This document shows, piece after piece, positions 1 through 9,267 of a stretch of 64,000 nt of DNA. How positions within the stretch are numbered: the first letter of the stretch is position 1; each line of letters begins with the position of its first letter. Below the pieces are notes generated by a model that worked only from the letters and a program-made list of their open reading frames with translations, made no database searches and had not been told where the DNA came from. Source of the DNA: Firm-04 sp946413695. Lineage in GTDB: Bacteria > Bacillota > Clostridia > Oscillospirales > Ruminococcaceae. Position numbers and translations under genes: made by a program. The stretch lies in assembly GCA_946413695.1 (NCBI GenBank), contig CAMKLV010000007.1:12313-76312 (forward strand), read 5' to 3'.

Positions 1-2
1 GC

Positions 3-203
3 GAGCTGACCGAAGCCCTGACCGCATGGCTCCGCACACTGCCGCCCGATCACAGGCGCATGTTTATGCAGCGCTATTATCTTTCAGAACCGATGCAGCA
101 GATCGCGGAGCAGAATCAAATGGGCGTCAGCGCCGTCAAAATGACGCTGCTGCGCCTGCGCAAAAAACTGAAAGAATACCTCAGAAAGGAGGAGCTCTTA
201 TGA
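3..203 (+). CDS. ECF-type RNA polymerase sigma factor, C-terminal fragment
   Basis: The window opens inside this gene. The 66 visible residues form sigma region 4, a helix-turn-helix that contacts the -35 element: a LPPDHRRMF start, a YYLSEPMQQIAEQ first helix and a VSAVKMTLLRLRKKL recognition helix. The gene ends in ATGA, which overlaps the start of the next gene at 200 and implies translational coupling. That arrangement is typical of an ECF sigma factor followed by its membrane-bound regulator. The N-terminal region 2 lies outside the window, so the sigma group cannot be settled. Confidence 0.8.
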   Translation, partial: ELTEALTAWLRTLPPDHRRMFMQRYYLSEPMQQIAEQNQMGVSAVKMTLLRLRKKLKEYLRKEELL

Positions 204-1698
204 AGGCACTCGATATCATGCAGGCACTGCGCAATGTGCCGGATGACCTGATCGACGAATGCTTTGCATCCGCGCAGAAAGCCGTGCAAAATACATCCCG
301 CAGCGGGGCGGCTCCGGCTGTCCGGATGCAGCAGACAATCCCGCAGAAAAAGCGCGCAGAGCGTCCCTATGCATTCTCCGGCATTGTTGCGGCGGCGTGT
401 TTGCTGTTTGCGGCAGGCTTCGGCGGCGTGATGCTGCACGAAAGCCGGCGGAATCAACCGGTTCTGACATCCGGCGAACAGCCGGCAGCGGTCACAGAAG
501 TGGAGGAAGAATCGTCCGCTCCCCTGCGCGAATATGTCCCGCTGGAGCTTCACGAACCGCCGCGCACCGGTACGCATGCGGAAGCGGAAAACGTCAGAAT
601 CGCCGGAAAGCAGCGCTTTATCGAAAACGGCAGAAAGCCTGCAGTCATTGATAAGCAAATCTATATTGACAGGTATTTTTCGGCGGATTCCGATGCGGAC
701 TGTAATGACCCCGAAGCGAAAAGCTATCTCTACCACATGATGCTCAACAGCATTGACTATTACCGCACCGCTGAGGGCACCATAAATTATGCGATACCGG
801 ACGGCGCGATTGCCGATACGTTTCAGATTGATCTGAAAAACGGTATATCCTATGAACGTCAGGATTCGCCCGGACAGAATCCCTGTGAGATTTTTCTAGT
901 CGGCGACACGGAATATATTGTGTATTCAGAAACCAAAACCTATATGATGCGAGAGAACCCGATGCTCACAAATCCTCAGAATGATCTGATCGTCAGCGAC
1001 AATGACCGCGCATGGGTGGATGAAAACGGCGATTCTTTCGGAATAATCAGACCGGTTTCATTGTCTCCCGGCATCTGCGGCGAATGCCTGTTTCCGCAGG
1101 TTTATGCAATGTCGGTACTCAGGGATTTTAACAAATGGCAGGTCACAGGCACAGAACTCCGGCTTGACAAAAACTGCGCTGTCCTTGAGGGCAGCTTTCA
1201 GGAGGGCAGTTTCAGGCTCAGTACCGATGTGGAAACCGGCATTCTGCTGAGCTATGAGACATTTGATCCGGACGGCACACGCAACGGCTATTTCGAGCTG
1301 ACCGCGCTGACTGTCGATGCTGAGATTGACGTCAAGCGCTTTGATCCGGATGGATACACCTGCGCAGATCCGGACGGCGTATTTCTCGACCCGGAGCACA
1401 CCGTCAAAGCACCGCATGTCACGGTCGATTATGAGATCAACGAGAACGGTCAGACCTACGGGACAACACCGGACAGCGTCTATCTAGAAGACTATCCGGA
1501 TCTGATCTCCGTGATCGGTGACAACGGCAAACAGGGATATGTCTACAAAGAAGATTATATCGGCGATTTGCCGGATTCACCGGAAGATGCAGAAAAAATC
1601 GCAGAGGCGCAGCACAACGGCACCGATGAACCCCGAACTGTCAACGTCTATGCATCTGACGGCAAGACATCATTGATACGTTTACCGAGAAGCCATAA
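200..1698 (+). CDS. Single-pass membrane protein, probable anti-sigma partner, 3' frameshift
   Basis: Translation starts at the ATG inside the ATGA overlap with the sigma gene, preceded by AAAGGAGG. Residues 1-55 are polar and probably cytoplasmic, 58-78 form one hydrophobic segment, and the rest is a long, acidic, tyrosine-rich extracellular part. No catalytic motif is recognised. Position and layout fit a membrane anti-sigma factor, but that is inference. The frame set by the start codon has no stop near the terminator at 1704 and runs on antisense through the cyclophilin gene to 2260. One frame over, just after the DGKT residues near 1667, the reading IDTFTEKP ends in TAA at 1696-1698, right before the terminator. 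A one-base deletion or a sequencing error is the simplest explanation. Confidence 0.6.
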
Positions 1699-1703
1699 AA
1701 AAT

Positions 1704-1740
1704 CAGCGCACGATCAAAACGGTCGTGCGCTGTGTTTTTT
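1704..1740. terminator. Bidirectional Rho-independent terminator
   Basis: A perfect 10-bp stem (CAGCGCACGA, 1704-1713, with TCGTGCGCTG, 1723-1732) has a T run on the plus side and an A run on the other side (1697-1702). It therefore works for both converging genes, the membrane protein from the left and the cyclophilin from the right. Confidence 0.85.
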
Positions 1741-1741
1741 A

Positions 1742-2218
1742 TCAGTCGGGAATGATCTCGACCTTTTTCATGATCTGCGGCTGGAGCGGGCGATCCATCG
1801 GATTCGTCTGCACACCTGCGATCGCATCGACAACATCCAGTCCCTCGATAATCTCACCGAATGCCGCATAGTTGCCGTCCAGATACGGCGCATCTGCGTG
1901 CATGATGAAGAACTGCGAACCGGCGCTGTCCGGATGACCAGCGCGCGCCATCGAAAGCACACCGCGGGTATGCTTGAGCGGATTGTTCACGCCGTTTGCA
2001 AGGAACTCGCCCTTGATATTCCAGCCCGGACCGCCCATGCCGGTGCCGTCGGGGCAGCCGCCCTGAATCATAAAGCCGGAAATGACTCTGTGAAAGCACA
2101 GACCGTCATAAAAGCCCTGCTTGACGAGCTTCTCAAAGTTTTCGCAGGAGATCGGTGCGCAGTCGGGGCGCAGCTTGAACTTCATCTGCTTGCCGTTTTC
2201 CATTGTGATAACTACCAT
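1742..2218 (-). CDS. Cyclophilin-type peptidyl-prolyl isomerase
   Basis: This single-domain cyclophilin of 158 residues catalyses cis-trans isomerisation of prolyl peptide bonds. It shows the family core: FHRVISGFMIQGG (catalytic Arg and Phe), GPGWNIKGEF, GVLSMARAG, SAGSQFFI and the LDGNYAAFGEI segment. There is no signal peptide, so it is cytoplasmic. Two in-frame ATGs exist. The second (2218) sits 9 bases from the AGAAAGG ribosome binding site, while the first (2224) is only 3 bases away, so the second is preferred. It follows the AAA+ gene by about 20 bases on the same strand and is probably the last gene of the tyrS transcript. Confidence 0.93.
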   Translation of the reverse strand: MVVITMENGKQMKFKLRPDCAPISCENFEKLVKQGFYDGLCFHRVISGFMIQGGCPDGTGMGGPGWNIKGEFLANGVNNPLKHTRGVLSMARAGHPDSAGSQFFIMHADAPYLDGNYAAFGEIIEGLDVVDAIAGVQTNPMDRPLQPQIMKKVEIIPD

Positions 2219-2237
2219 AATCATAATCCTTTCTGTA

Positions 2238-3800
2238 TCAGTTCAGCTCGATGCCGGTGACATCGTCGATTGTCAGCGTGGTGAGCTGACCGTTTGTCGG
2301 GGACTCAATCGCCGCCAGACGGTTCGCCTGATTCGTGATCGCGCGCTCATAGAAGTTGCGGATATCACGCGCATTTGCGAATGTTTTGAGGTTGAGACCG
2401 CAGCGCTCGATAAAGAACTGCAGCACTGCATCCTCGGCTTCCTTCGTGATCGTCATACCGGATTTTGTGCAGATGCTCTTGAAAATATCAAGCAGCTCAT
2501 CCGGCATGTAGTCCTCAAATGTGATGATCTTGTTGAAGCGCGAACGCAGACCGGGGTTGCTGTCGAGGAATTCCATCATCAGATCGGAATAACCTGCGAC
2601 AATGACGATCAGGTCATCACGGTTGTCCTCCATTGCTTTCAGCAGCGTATTGACAGCCTCCTGACCGAAATCACCCTTGCCGGTGTTCGCGGTCAACGCA
2701 TAAGCCTCATCGATAAACAATACGCCGCCCATTGCGGAATCAATGACCTCTTTCGTCTTGATCGCGGTCTGACCGACATAGCCGGAGACCAGACCGGAGC
2801 GGTCCACTTCGACGAGCTGACCTTTCGACAGCACGCCGAGCGACTTATAGATGCCTGCAAGGATACGGGCGACCGTTGTTTTACCGGTACCCGGATTGCC
2901 GAGGAACGCCATATGCAGCGTCATCGCAGACTGCGGCATGCCTCTGTCCTCACGCATCTTGCGGACGCGGATCAGGTTGATCAGGCTCTTGAGATCCTCC
3001 TTGACCGCCTGCAGACCGGTGAGGTCTTCCAGCTTTGCGAGCTGCTCGTCAAGCGTCAGTTCCTTTTCTTCCTTCTTGGGCTGCTGTGCATTCTGGTTCT
3101 GCTGATTCTGCTGCTGGAACGGGTTGACCGGCGCACCGTTGTTCTGCTGCGGTGCGTTGTTGTTCACAACCGGCTGACCGTTCGGCGCAATCGGTGTCAG
3201 ATTCGTCGGCGGAACCTGCGGCGCACCCCACGGGGAATTGCCGCTGCCCGGCACATAGGGCGGACGGTTTGCCATTTCCTCGCGGCGCTTCTGCTCGCGG
3301 ATCATGTTCTCCCAGTTCGTGATGTACTCAATGCGGAAATTGCGCAGCGCCAGCACCAGTGCTCCGAGATCACGCATAATAAACGGATCGGTTCTGCCGT
3401 TATCCACGGTCATGAAATCGAGACCCGCCTGATTGATGAACTCAATGAACGCAAGGCTCATCGGGCCGATCGGAGAAGTCTCCAGATCCATTTTGAGGAA
3501 CGGCATCATCATCGTGATCATGCTGTCCTTGAGGCTGTATTTCGTGATCTTGCTGCTGACATTGAAGCGGTCGATCTGATCCGCAGACATCGAATAGCCG
3601 AGCGCATCATTGAGATACGCAATCTCCGCCATCGAAATGTTGCCGTTGCTGCTGCTCAGATAAACATAGAATTTCAGCAGGGTAAAGCGCAGGTAATCCT
3701 GCATGGATTTACCCTGTACGCCGACATGGTACCCTCTTTCTTCGCATTTCGCGCAGTTGTCATAAACCTGTGAAAGCTGCTTTGCAACTCCGTCCTGCAT
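2238..3800 (-). CDS. CbbX/SpoVK-type AAA+ ATPase with Gln/Asn/Pro-rich linker
   Basis: This 520-residue protein has three parts. Residues 1-175 are a helical N-terminal domain with no recognised motif. Residues about 178-245 are a low-complexity linker rich in Pro, Asn and Gln. The C-terminal part is an AAA+ module with Walker A GNPGTGKTT (301-309), Walker B VLFIDEAYAL (360-369) and an arginine-finger region around RSRF (419-422). The module matches the CbbX/SpoVK family of protein-remodelling ATPases; its client here is unknown. The start has AGGGAGG 9 bases upstream. It lies between tyrS and the cyclophilin with short gaps, suggesting one transcript. Confidence 0.85.
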   Translation of the reverse strand: MQDGVAKQLSQVYDNCAKCEERGYHVGVQGKSMQDYLRFTLLKFYVYLSSSNGNISMAEIAYLNDALGYSMSADQIDRFNVSSKITKYSLKDSMITMMMPFLKMDLETSPIGPMSLAFIEFINQAGLDFMTVDNGRTDPFIMRDLGALVLALRNFRIEYITNWENMIREQKRREEMANRPPYVPGSGNSPWGAPQVPPTNLTPIAPNGQPVVNNNAPQQNNGAPVNPFQQQNQQNQNAQQPKKEEKELTLDEQLAKLEDLTGLQAVKEDLKSLINLIRVRKMREDRGMPQSAMTLHMAFLGNPGTGKTTVARILAGIYKSLGVLSKGQLVEVDRSGLVSGYVGQTAIKTKEVIDSAMGGVLFIDEAYALTANTGKGDFGQEAVNTLLKAMEDNRDDLIVIVAGYSDLMMEFLDSNPGLRSRFNKIITFEDYMPDELLDIFKSICTKSGMTITKEAEDAVLQFFIERCGLNLKTFANARDIRNFYERAITNQANRLAAIESPTNGQLTTLTIDDVTGIELN

Positions 3801-3869
3801 GACATGAATCCTCCCTGTGATTTTTTACGGTGTTCAGCACCGGAATCCTTGTCAGATAATCGCTCAGGC

Positions 3870-5090
3870 TCAAGCCTTTGTGACCTTATGGAACACCTTT
3901 TTGCCCTTCTTGATGATAAGGTCTTCATCAAGCGTGTACATCGTCTTCGGATCGGTGACCTTTGCATCATTGACCGTGACGCCGCCCTGCTGGACCAGTC
4001 TGCGTGCCTCGGAGATCGAGGGGCAGAGCTTGGTCTTGACGAGAATCGTCAGCAGACCGATCTGTCCGTCGGTGAAATCGTCAGCGGTGAGCGCGGTGGT
4101 CGGCATATCTGCGGAGACGCCGCCGCCAGCAAAGATCGCTCTTGCGGCTTCGCGCTGCTTTGCAGCCTCCTCCTCGCCGTGGACAAGTGCAGTCAGCTCA
4201 TATGCGAGAATCTCCTTTGCGTTGTTATATGCAGCGCCGGAATCGAGATGCTGTTCCATTTCCTCGATCTGCTCGATCGGCAGGAAGGTCAGCATTTTCA
4301 GGCACTTAATGACGTCCGCATCGCCGACATTTCTCCAGTACTGGAAGAAATCGTAGGGAGAGGTCTTTTCTGCATCCAGCCAGACAGCGCCCTTTTCAGT
4401 CTTGCCCATCTTTTTGCCCTCGGAATTGAGCAGCAGCGTGATGGTCATCGCATAGGCATCCTTGCCGAGCTTCTTGCGGATCAGCTCAGTGCCGCCGAGC
4501 ATGTTCGCCCACTGGTCATCGCCGCCGAACTGCATGTTGCAGCCGTAATCCTGATAGAGCTTGTAGAAATCGTAGCTCTGCATAATCATATAGTTGAATT
4601 CCAGGAAGGTCAGACCGCGCTCCCAGCGCTGCTTGTAGCACTCAAAGGAAAGCATCTTGTTGACCGAGAAGCATGCGCCGACCTCACGCAGGACATCAAC
4701 ATAGTTGAGCTTGAGGAGCCAGTCACCGTTGTTGACCATCAGTGCCTTGCCCTCAGAGAAGTCGATGAAGCGGCTCATCTGCTTTTTGAAGCAGTCGCAG
4801 TTGTGCTGAATGGTCTCAGGTGTCAGCATCTTGCGCATATCGGATTTGCCGGAGGGGTCGCCGATCATGCCGGTGCCGCCGCCGACCAGTGCGATCGGCT
4901 TGTTGCCTGCCATCTGCATGCGCTTCATCAGGCAGAGTGCCATGAAGTGACCGACATGCAGCGAATCGGCAGTCGGGTCAAAGCCGATGTAGAATGTCGC
5001 TTTGCCGTTGTTGATGAGATCCGCGATCTCTTTTTCGTCAGTGGTCTGCGCAATCAGTCCTCTGCGCTGAAGTTCCTCGTATAAGGTCAT
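3870..5090 (-). CDS. tyrS: Tyrosyl-tRNA synthetase
   Basis: This class I synthetase charges tRNA-Tyr. Visible signatures are the HIGH motif as HVGH (residues 45-48, after GFDPTADSL), the tyrosine-pocket sequence QFGGDDQWANM (187-197) and the KMSKS motif as KMGKT (227-231). The C-terminal 60 residues form an S4 RNA-binding domain with an RRLVQQGGVTVN core. At 406 residues it has normal length. The start is set by AAAGGAG 8 bases upstream. Only 51 bases separate it from the next gene upstream, too few for the T-box leader often found before tyrS in Firmicutes. It leads the cluster that continues with the AAA+ ATPase and cyclophilin. Confidence 0.97.
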   Translation of the reverse strand: MTLYEELQRRGLIAQTTDEKEIADLINNGKATFYIGFDPTADSLHVGHFMALCLMKRMQMAGNKPIALVGGGTGMIGDPSGKSDMRKMLTPETIQHNCDCFKKQMSRFIDFSEGKALMVNNGDWLLKLNYVDVLREVGACFSVNKMLSFECYKQRWERGLTFLEFNYMIMQSYDFYKLYQDYGCNMQFGGDDQWANMLGGTELIRKKLGKDAYAMTITLLLNSEGKKMGKTEKGAVWLDAEKTSPYDFFQYWRNVGDADVIKCLKMLTFLPIEQIEEMEQHLDSGAAYNNAKEILAYELTALVHGEEEAAKQREAARAIFAGGGVSADMPTTALTADDFTDGQIGLLTILVKTKLCPSISEARRLVQQGGVTVNDAKVTDPKTMYTLDEDLIIKKGKKVFHKVTKA

Positions 5091-5141
5091 AATATTAACT
5101 CCTTTTTATAAAGAAAATAAATTTACATCAATCATTCCCAA

Positions 5142-6017
5142 TCAGAAATCGAGTTCTGCCTGTAACTGCTCCCGTGCCGCCTTTCGCCGCACCTTTTCCG
5201 CCTCGATAAAATCCTGTGCCGGAATCACGGAGAAATCCTCGCTGACACCGGCAATCGTCAGTGTATATGTCCCCTGCCGGAGCGGCGTTTCGGTCAAAAT
5301 CGTAAACGCGCGCATCGGGTCATCGTTATAAAAATCCGCCATTTCCTCCGCGATCATCATCGGAATTTCATTTCCGCTGCTGTCCGTCAGCTGAGAGGGA
5401 GCACGATTGAGATGCTCAGCAGATTGAAACAGGAAACCGAAGAAGTACGAGCCCTCGGGTATCTCACAGGTTTCCAATTTGAGCCCGTGATCCGAAAACG
5501 GTTCGTCGTCAGAAAGATCCGCATCGTTCTTTGACAGTTCAAACTGCTTTTTGCAGATCCGCTGCATAACGTCCTCCGGCGCTTTGTAATACTTGTCGCC
5601 GATTGTGTAAAGCCACCCGTAATGCTCATACAGATCCAGAATAATGTTGCCGGGATCGGTATCCGGCAGAAACGGGTGCAAAAACATATTCTGCGCATAG
5701 AATTGCAAAAGCAGGTCCATCTGCTTATAGTAAATCTCCGCAGGCTGGTCAGCATCCGGCATCGGAACTTCCTCCTGCGAACGGATCTCCGAAATGATCG
5801 CCTCCGCATCCTGATCAGAAATGTATCCAGACATATAAAACCCGAACTTCATTTCCAGATCGTATGTGGCATTCTCCGTTGTATCAGTGATTTCGGTGAC
5901 AGCAGTTGTTTCAGGCGGCAGAGTCACTGTCTCAATCGGAACCGGCGGCACAGAATCGCCGCAGCCAGTCAGCAGCACAGCCGCAAGCAGCATCACTGCC
6001 GCAGCGCGTATTTTCAT
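5142..6017 (-). CDS. Lipoprotein of unknown function
   Basis: The chosen start (6017) has GAAAGGA 9 bases upstream and gives a clear lipoprotein signal: MKIRAAAVMLLAAVLLTGC, with the lipid-modified Cys at residue 19. A longer open frame upstream has no signal and is ignored. After a Thr/Pro/Glu-rich spacer, the roughly 250-residue body is acidic and rich in Asp, Tyr and Met with no family motif recognised. It ends in a coiled-coil-prone tail (EAEKVRRKAAREQLQAEL). It follows hisF by about 100 bases on the same strand, but nothing links it to histidine synthesis. Confidence 0.75.
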   Translation of the reverse strand: MKIRAAAVMLLAAVLLTGCGDSVPPVPIETVTLPPETTAVTEITDTTENATYDLEMKFGFYMSGYISDQDAEAIISEIRSQEEVPMPDADQPAEIYYKQMDLLLQFYAQNMFLHPFLPDTDPGNIILDLYEHYGWLYTIGDKYYKAPEDVMQRICKKQFELSKNDADLSDDEPFSDHGLKLETCEIPEGSYFFGFLFQSAEHLNRAPSQLTDSSGNEIPMMIAEEMADFYNDDPMRAFTILTETPLRQGTYTLTIAGVSEDFSVIPAQDFIEAEKVRRKAAREQLQAELDF

Positions 6018-6121
6018 GCGGACAGTTCCTTTCTGCAATATCGCACATCTCCGTTCTGCGGAAGATGCAGCCAGTACCAGATCGCGGCAAAACTGCGAAA
6101 ATCTCGTATCTGCATGCAAAC

Positions 6122-6877
6122 TCACCTCATCAGGATGCCCTTGCTGCGGCAGTCATCCTTAACCTGCGGAATCGTCAGCTCGCCGAAATGAAACAGCGAT
6201 GCAGCAAGCGCTGCCGTCGCATCTGTCTGCTCAAAGACCGTTGCAAAATCGCTGAGTTTTCCCGCACCGCCCGAGGCGATCACCGGAATCCGCACGCGCG
6301 CACAGACATCCTTGAGCATTTCGAGATCAAAGCCGCCGCGCACGCCGTCTGTATCTATCGAATTGAGGCAGATTTCGCCGGCGCCGCGCTGCTCAATCTC
6401 CTGCACCCATTCCAGCAGATCAACATGCATGTCGATTCTGCCGCCGTTTGCATAGACCGTATAGCCGCCCTTGCCGTCACGCTTTGCATCTATGCCGACC
6501 ACAATGCACTGGGAACCGAAAATCTCAGCGCCCTCGGAGATCAGCTTCGGATTCTTGACAGCCGAGGAGTTGATGCTGATTTTATCCGCACCGGCGCGCA
6601 GTGTCTCGCGCATATCCGCAACCGAGGAAATGCCGCCGCCGACTGTCAGCGGAACGAACACCTGCTTTGCAGTCTCGCGGACAACATCGAGGAATGTGCC
6701 GCGCCCCTCATGCGACGCAACAATGTCATAAAACACGATCTCATCCGCGCCCTGCCGGTTATATTCCGCAGCACACGCAACCGGATCGCCGACATCCTTG
6801 ACGCCCTCAAAGTTGACGCCCTTGACAACCTTCCCGTGCCGGACATCCAGACAGGGAATGATTCTTTTTGCAAGCAT
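6122..6877 (-). CDS. hisF: Imidazole glycerol phosphate synthase, cyclase subunit
   Basis: HisF takes the ammonia made by HisH, cleaves PRFAR and closes the imidazole ring, giving IGP and AICAR. The TIM barrel is complete at 251 residues, with the two catalytic aspartates at D11 (IPCLDV) and D130 (VVGIDAK) and the phosphate loops VGGGIS and ASGGAG. AAAGGAGA sits 5 bases before the ATG and overlaps the stop of hisA, leaving a gap of only 14 bases. It is the last gene of the hisB-hisH-hisA-hisF block. Confidence 0.97.
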   Translation of the reverse strand: MLAKRIIPCLDVRHGKVVKGVNFEGVKDVGDPVACAAEYNRQGADEIVFYDIVASHEGRGTFLDVVRETAKQVFVPLTVGGGISSVADMRETLRAGADKISINSSAVKNPKLISEGAEIFGSQCIVVGIDAKRDGKGGYTVYANGGRIDMHVDLLEWVQEIEQRGAGEICLNSIDTDGVRGGFDLEMLKDVCARVRIPVIASGGAGKLSDFATVFEQTDATAALAASLFHFGELTIPQVKDDCRSKGILMR

Positions 6878-6891
6878 ATTGCTCTCCTTTA

Positions 6892-8058
6892 TCAGTATTC
6901 CGGATCAGTCCGGATCATATCTGTCAGCGCAAGATTCCGGTAGTTGAGATCCTCACGCAGCGTGAAGCCCTCAGCCTCCCAGAAGGCATTGCCAAGCGCA
7001 TTTGCCTTGAACGCAACCAGCAGTACCTTGTTGATGCCCTCCGCTTTCAGTGCTGCGAGTGCACGCGCAACAAGCTTGTGCCCGATGCCTCTGCGGCGGA
7101 ACTGCGGAGACACACACATGTGCTGAATAATGCCGCGGCGGCCGTCATGGCCGCAGAGGATTGCACCAGTAATCACGCCGTTTTCCTCCGCGACAAAGGA
7201 TGTCTCCGGATTGCGCTTCAAATATTTTTCGATGCCCTCTCGTGAATCATCGAGATTGTTCAGCCCGTTTCCGCAGGCAATCCACATCTCATAGAGCGCA
7301 TCGTAGTCCTCGATTTTCATGGTGCGGATCGTCATGGTATCCGCTTTCTGAATCGCCTCCGCGAGATCAAGTGTACCCTGATAAAGCGACTTGCCTGCGA
7401 TCGTGCCGTAGAGTCCAAGATCGCGGCAGGCGATGATATCATCAATCGTGTGAACACCGCCGGATGCAACAATATTGCACTTGCCCTCTGTCGCATCGCG
7501 GAGTTTGCGGAGCTGTTCGACATTGACGCCGGACAGCGTGCCGTCTTTGGAGATATCTGTAAAGATGAACGTCCGGACACCGACCTTCATCATTTCTTTC
7601 GCAAGATCAATATAATTTACTTCACTCGTTTCAAGCCAGCCCTCGGTCGCGACCATTTCGTTCTTTGCGTCGATCCCGACAACGATCCTGTCCGCGCCGA
7701 ATTTAGCGATTGCATCCGCAACGAGCTGCGGATTTTTCAGCGCGACCGAACCGAGAATCACGCGCGTAATCCCGAGATCGAGATACGCCTGAATCGTCTC
7801 CAGCGTGCGGATGCCGCCGCCGACCTCAACCTTGAGGTTCGTGTTCTGCGCAATATTCTGATAAATTTCCGTGTTGACCGGATACCCTGCCTTTGCGCCG
7901 TCGAGGTCAACCATGTGAATCCACTCGGCACCGGCAGCTTCAAATTTTCTTGCAGTTTCAAGCGGATCCTCTGCGACCTTCGCTGCGGTCGCGTAGTCGC
8001 CTTTCACCAGCCGGACGCACTGTCCGCCGATGATGTCAATCGCCGGAAATATAATCAT
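6892..8058 (-). CDS. hisA: HisA isomerase fused to a GNAT acetyltransferase
   Basis: Residues 1-239 are a complete HisA barrel, the ProFAR isomerase of histidine synthesis. It has catalytic aspartates D8 (FPAIDI) and D130 (VVGIDAK) and loops VGGGIRT and ASGGVH. The frame continues without a stop into residues 242-388, a GNAT N-acetyltransferase with the acetyl-CoA signature SPQFRRRGIGHKLV (317-330). The GNAT substrate is unknown. An internal ATG (residue 242) could start a separate enzyme, but there is no good ribosome binding site just before it. HisA is normally a single-domain protein of about 240 residues. Either this is a true fusion or the hisA stop was lost. The gene overlaps hisH by ATGA and leads directly into hisF. 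Confidence 0.88.
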   Translation of the reverse strand: MIIFPAIDIIGGQCVRLVKGDYATAAKVAEDPLETARKFEAAGAEWIHMVDLDGAKAGYPVNTEIYQNIAQNTNLKVEVGGGIRTLETIQAYLDLGITRVILGSVALKNPQLVADAIAKFGADRIVVGIDAKNEMVATEGWLETSEVNYIDLAKEMMKVGVRTFIFTDISKDGTLSGVNVEQLRKLRDATEGKCNIVASGGVHTIDDIIACRDLGLYGTIAGKSLYQGTLDLAEAIQKADTMTIRTMKIEDYDALYEMWIACGNGLNNLDDSREGIEKYLKRNPETSFVAEENGVITGAILCGHDGRRGIIQHMCVSPQFRRRGIGHKLVARALAALKAEGINKVLLVAFKANALGNAFWEAEGFTLREDLNYRNLALTDMIRTDPEY

Positions 8059-8660
8059 TTTGCCAACTCCTCAAAATTGCGCAGCATCTGCAGACCCTTT
8101 TCGCCGGATTTTTCCGGATGATACTGCGCGCCGAATACAAATTTGCCGTCTGTGACAAGTGCCGGAATCTTCCCGTCATACTCACAGTACGCGATGATGT
8201 TCCGATCATCGCAGAACGCCTGATATGAATGCACAAAGTACGTAAATACAGGCTTTTCGATATTCTTCAGCAGTGGTGAATCCTGCGTGATCACAAGCTC
8301 GTTCCAGCCCATGTGCGGGATAATCACACGCTTGGACGGAATCCGGTGCACCTCGCCGGAGATCAGCCCGAGACCGTCACAGTCGCCGTTCTCGTCGGAG
8401 CGGTCAAAGAGCATCTGCATGCCGAGGCAGATGCCGAGCAGCGGCTTTTTCGCCGCATTCTGTTTGATCGTATCGACCAGACCGGTCGCATGCAGGGATT
8501 CCATCGCCGCCGGAAACGCGCCGACGCCCGGCAGAATCACAGCATCTGCGCGGTCAATGACAGCAGCGTCCTTCGTGACCTCATGTGCGATATTCAGATA
8601 TTTGAGCGCATTGCAAACCGAAAACAGATTGCCTGCGCCGTAGTCAATAACTGCGATCAT
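8055..8660 (-). CDS. hisH: Imidazole glycerol phosphate synthase, glutaminase subunit
   Basis: HisH is the class I glutamine amidotransferase that feeds ammonia to HisF. The 201 residues hold the nucleophile C78 in GICLGMQ and the His-Glu pair H181/E183 in QYHPEKS. The oxyanion-hole region LPGVGAF is also present. It overlaps hisB upstream and hisA downstream by four bases (ATGA) each, so translation of the three is coupled. Confidence 0.97.
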   Translation of the reverse strand: MIAVIDYGAGNLFSVCNALKYLNIAHEVTKDAAVIDRADAVILPGVGAFPAAMESLHATGLVDTIKQNAAKKPLLGICLGMQMLFDRSDENGDCDGLGLISGEVHRIPSKRVIIPHMGWNELVITQDSPLLKNIEKPVFTYFVHSYQAFCDDRNIIAYCEYDGKIPALVTDGKFVFGAQYHPEKSGEKGLQMLRNFEELAK

Positions 8661-9241
8661 GCGAGAACCCCCTTGGTCGAAAGCACTGTGCCGTCCTCAT
8701 TGAAGCGAATTGCAGCCTTCAGTGCGTGAGCGAACGCCTTGAACAGCGCCTCACACTTATGGTGATCGTTGCTGCCGTAGCGCATATCAAGATGCAGTGT
8801 GATGCCGGCATTGACCGCCAGTGCGCGGAAGAACTCCTCCGTCAGGCAGGCGTCATACTGTCCGATCATCTGATTGGTGAATGTGCCGTTGAAGACAACA
8901 TACGGGCGGTTTGAGAGATCCAGTGCGCAGAACGAAAGCGCCTCGTCCATCGGGATATATGCGCTGCCGTAGCGAGCGATGCCGGATTTGTCGCCAAGCG
9001 CCTGATTCAGCGCCTGACCGAGCACAATGCCGGTATCCTCCACGGTATGATGCCCGTCCACATACAGATCGCCGTTCGCCTGAATGTCCATGCTGATGCC
9101 GCTGTGCCGTGAAAGCGCGGTCAGCATATGGTCAAAGAAGCCGATGCCGGTCGAGATCTTGCTCTCGCCTTTTCCGTCAAGCTTCACGCTGACCGTGATC
9201 TGTGTTTCTCTCGTATTCCGTGTAACCGTAGCCTCTCGCAT
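8657..9241 (-). CDS. hisB: Imidazoleglycerol-phosphate dehydratase
   Basis: This enzyme dehydrates IGP to imidazole acetol phosphate. It has the metal-binding motifs of the family: FFDHM, DGHHTVEDTG and GSNDHHKCEALFKAF. It is the monofunctional bacterial type of about 194 residues. The start at 9241 is chosen because GGAGG lies 6 bases upstream; the open frame extends 10 codons further but lacks such a site. It is the first his gene of the block, and hisG, hisD, hisC and hisI are not nearby. Confidence 0.96.
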   Translation of the reverse strand: MREATVTRNTRETQITVSVKLDGKGESKISTGIGFFDHMLTALSRHSGISMDIQANGDLYVDGHHTVEDTGIVLGQALNQALGDKSGIARYGSAYIPMDEALSFCALDLSNRPYVVFNGTFTNQMIGQYDACLTEEFFRALAVNAGITLHLDMRYGSNDHHKCEALFKAFAHALKAAIRFNEDGTVLSTKGVLA

Positions 9242-9267
9242 AGTCCGCCTCCGTGTGGTGATATAGA

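Noticed and set aside
26..2260. One long 744-residue frame
   Set aside because: The first part is antisense-free upstream sequence shared with the sigma gene, and the last 190 codons are antisense to the cyclophilin. Only 200-1698 is gene-like, with a frameshift at the end.
5091..5141. T-box leader before tyrS
   Set aside because: Only 51 bases are available and no T-box sequence is present.
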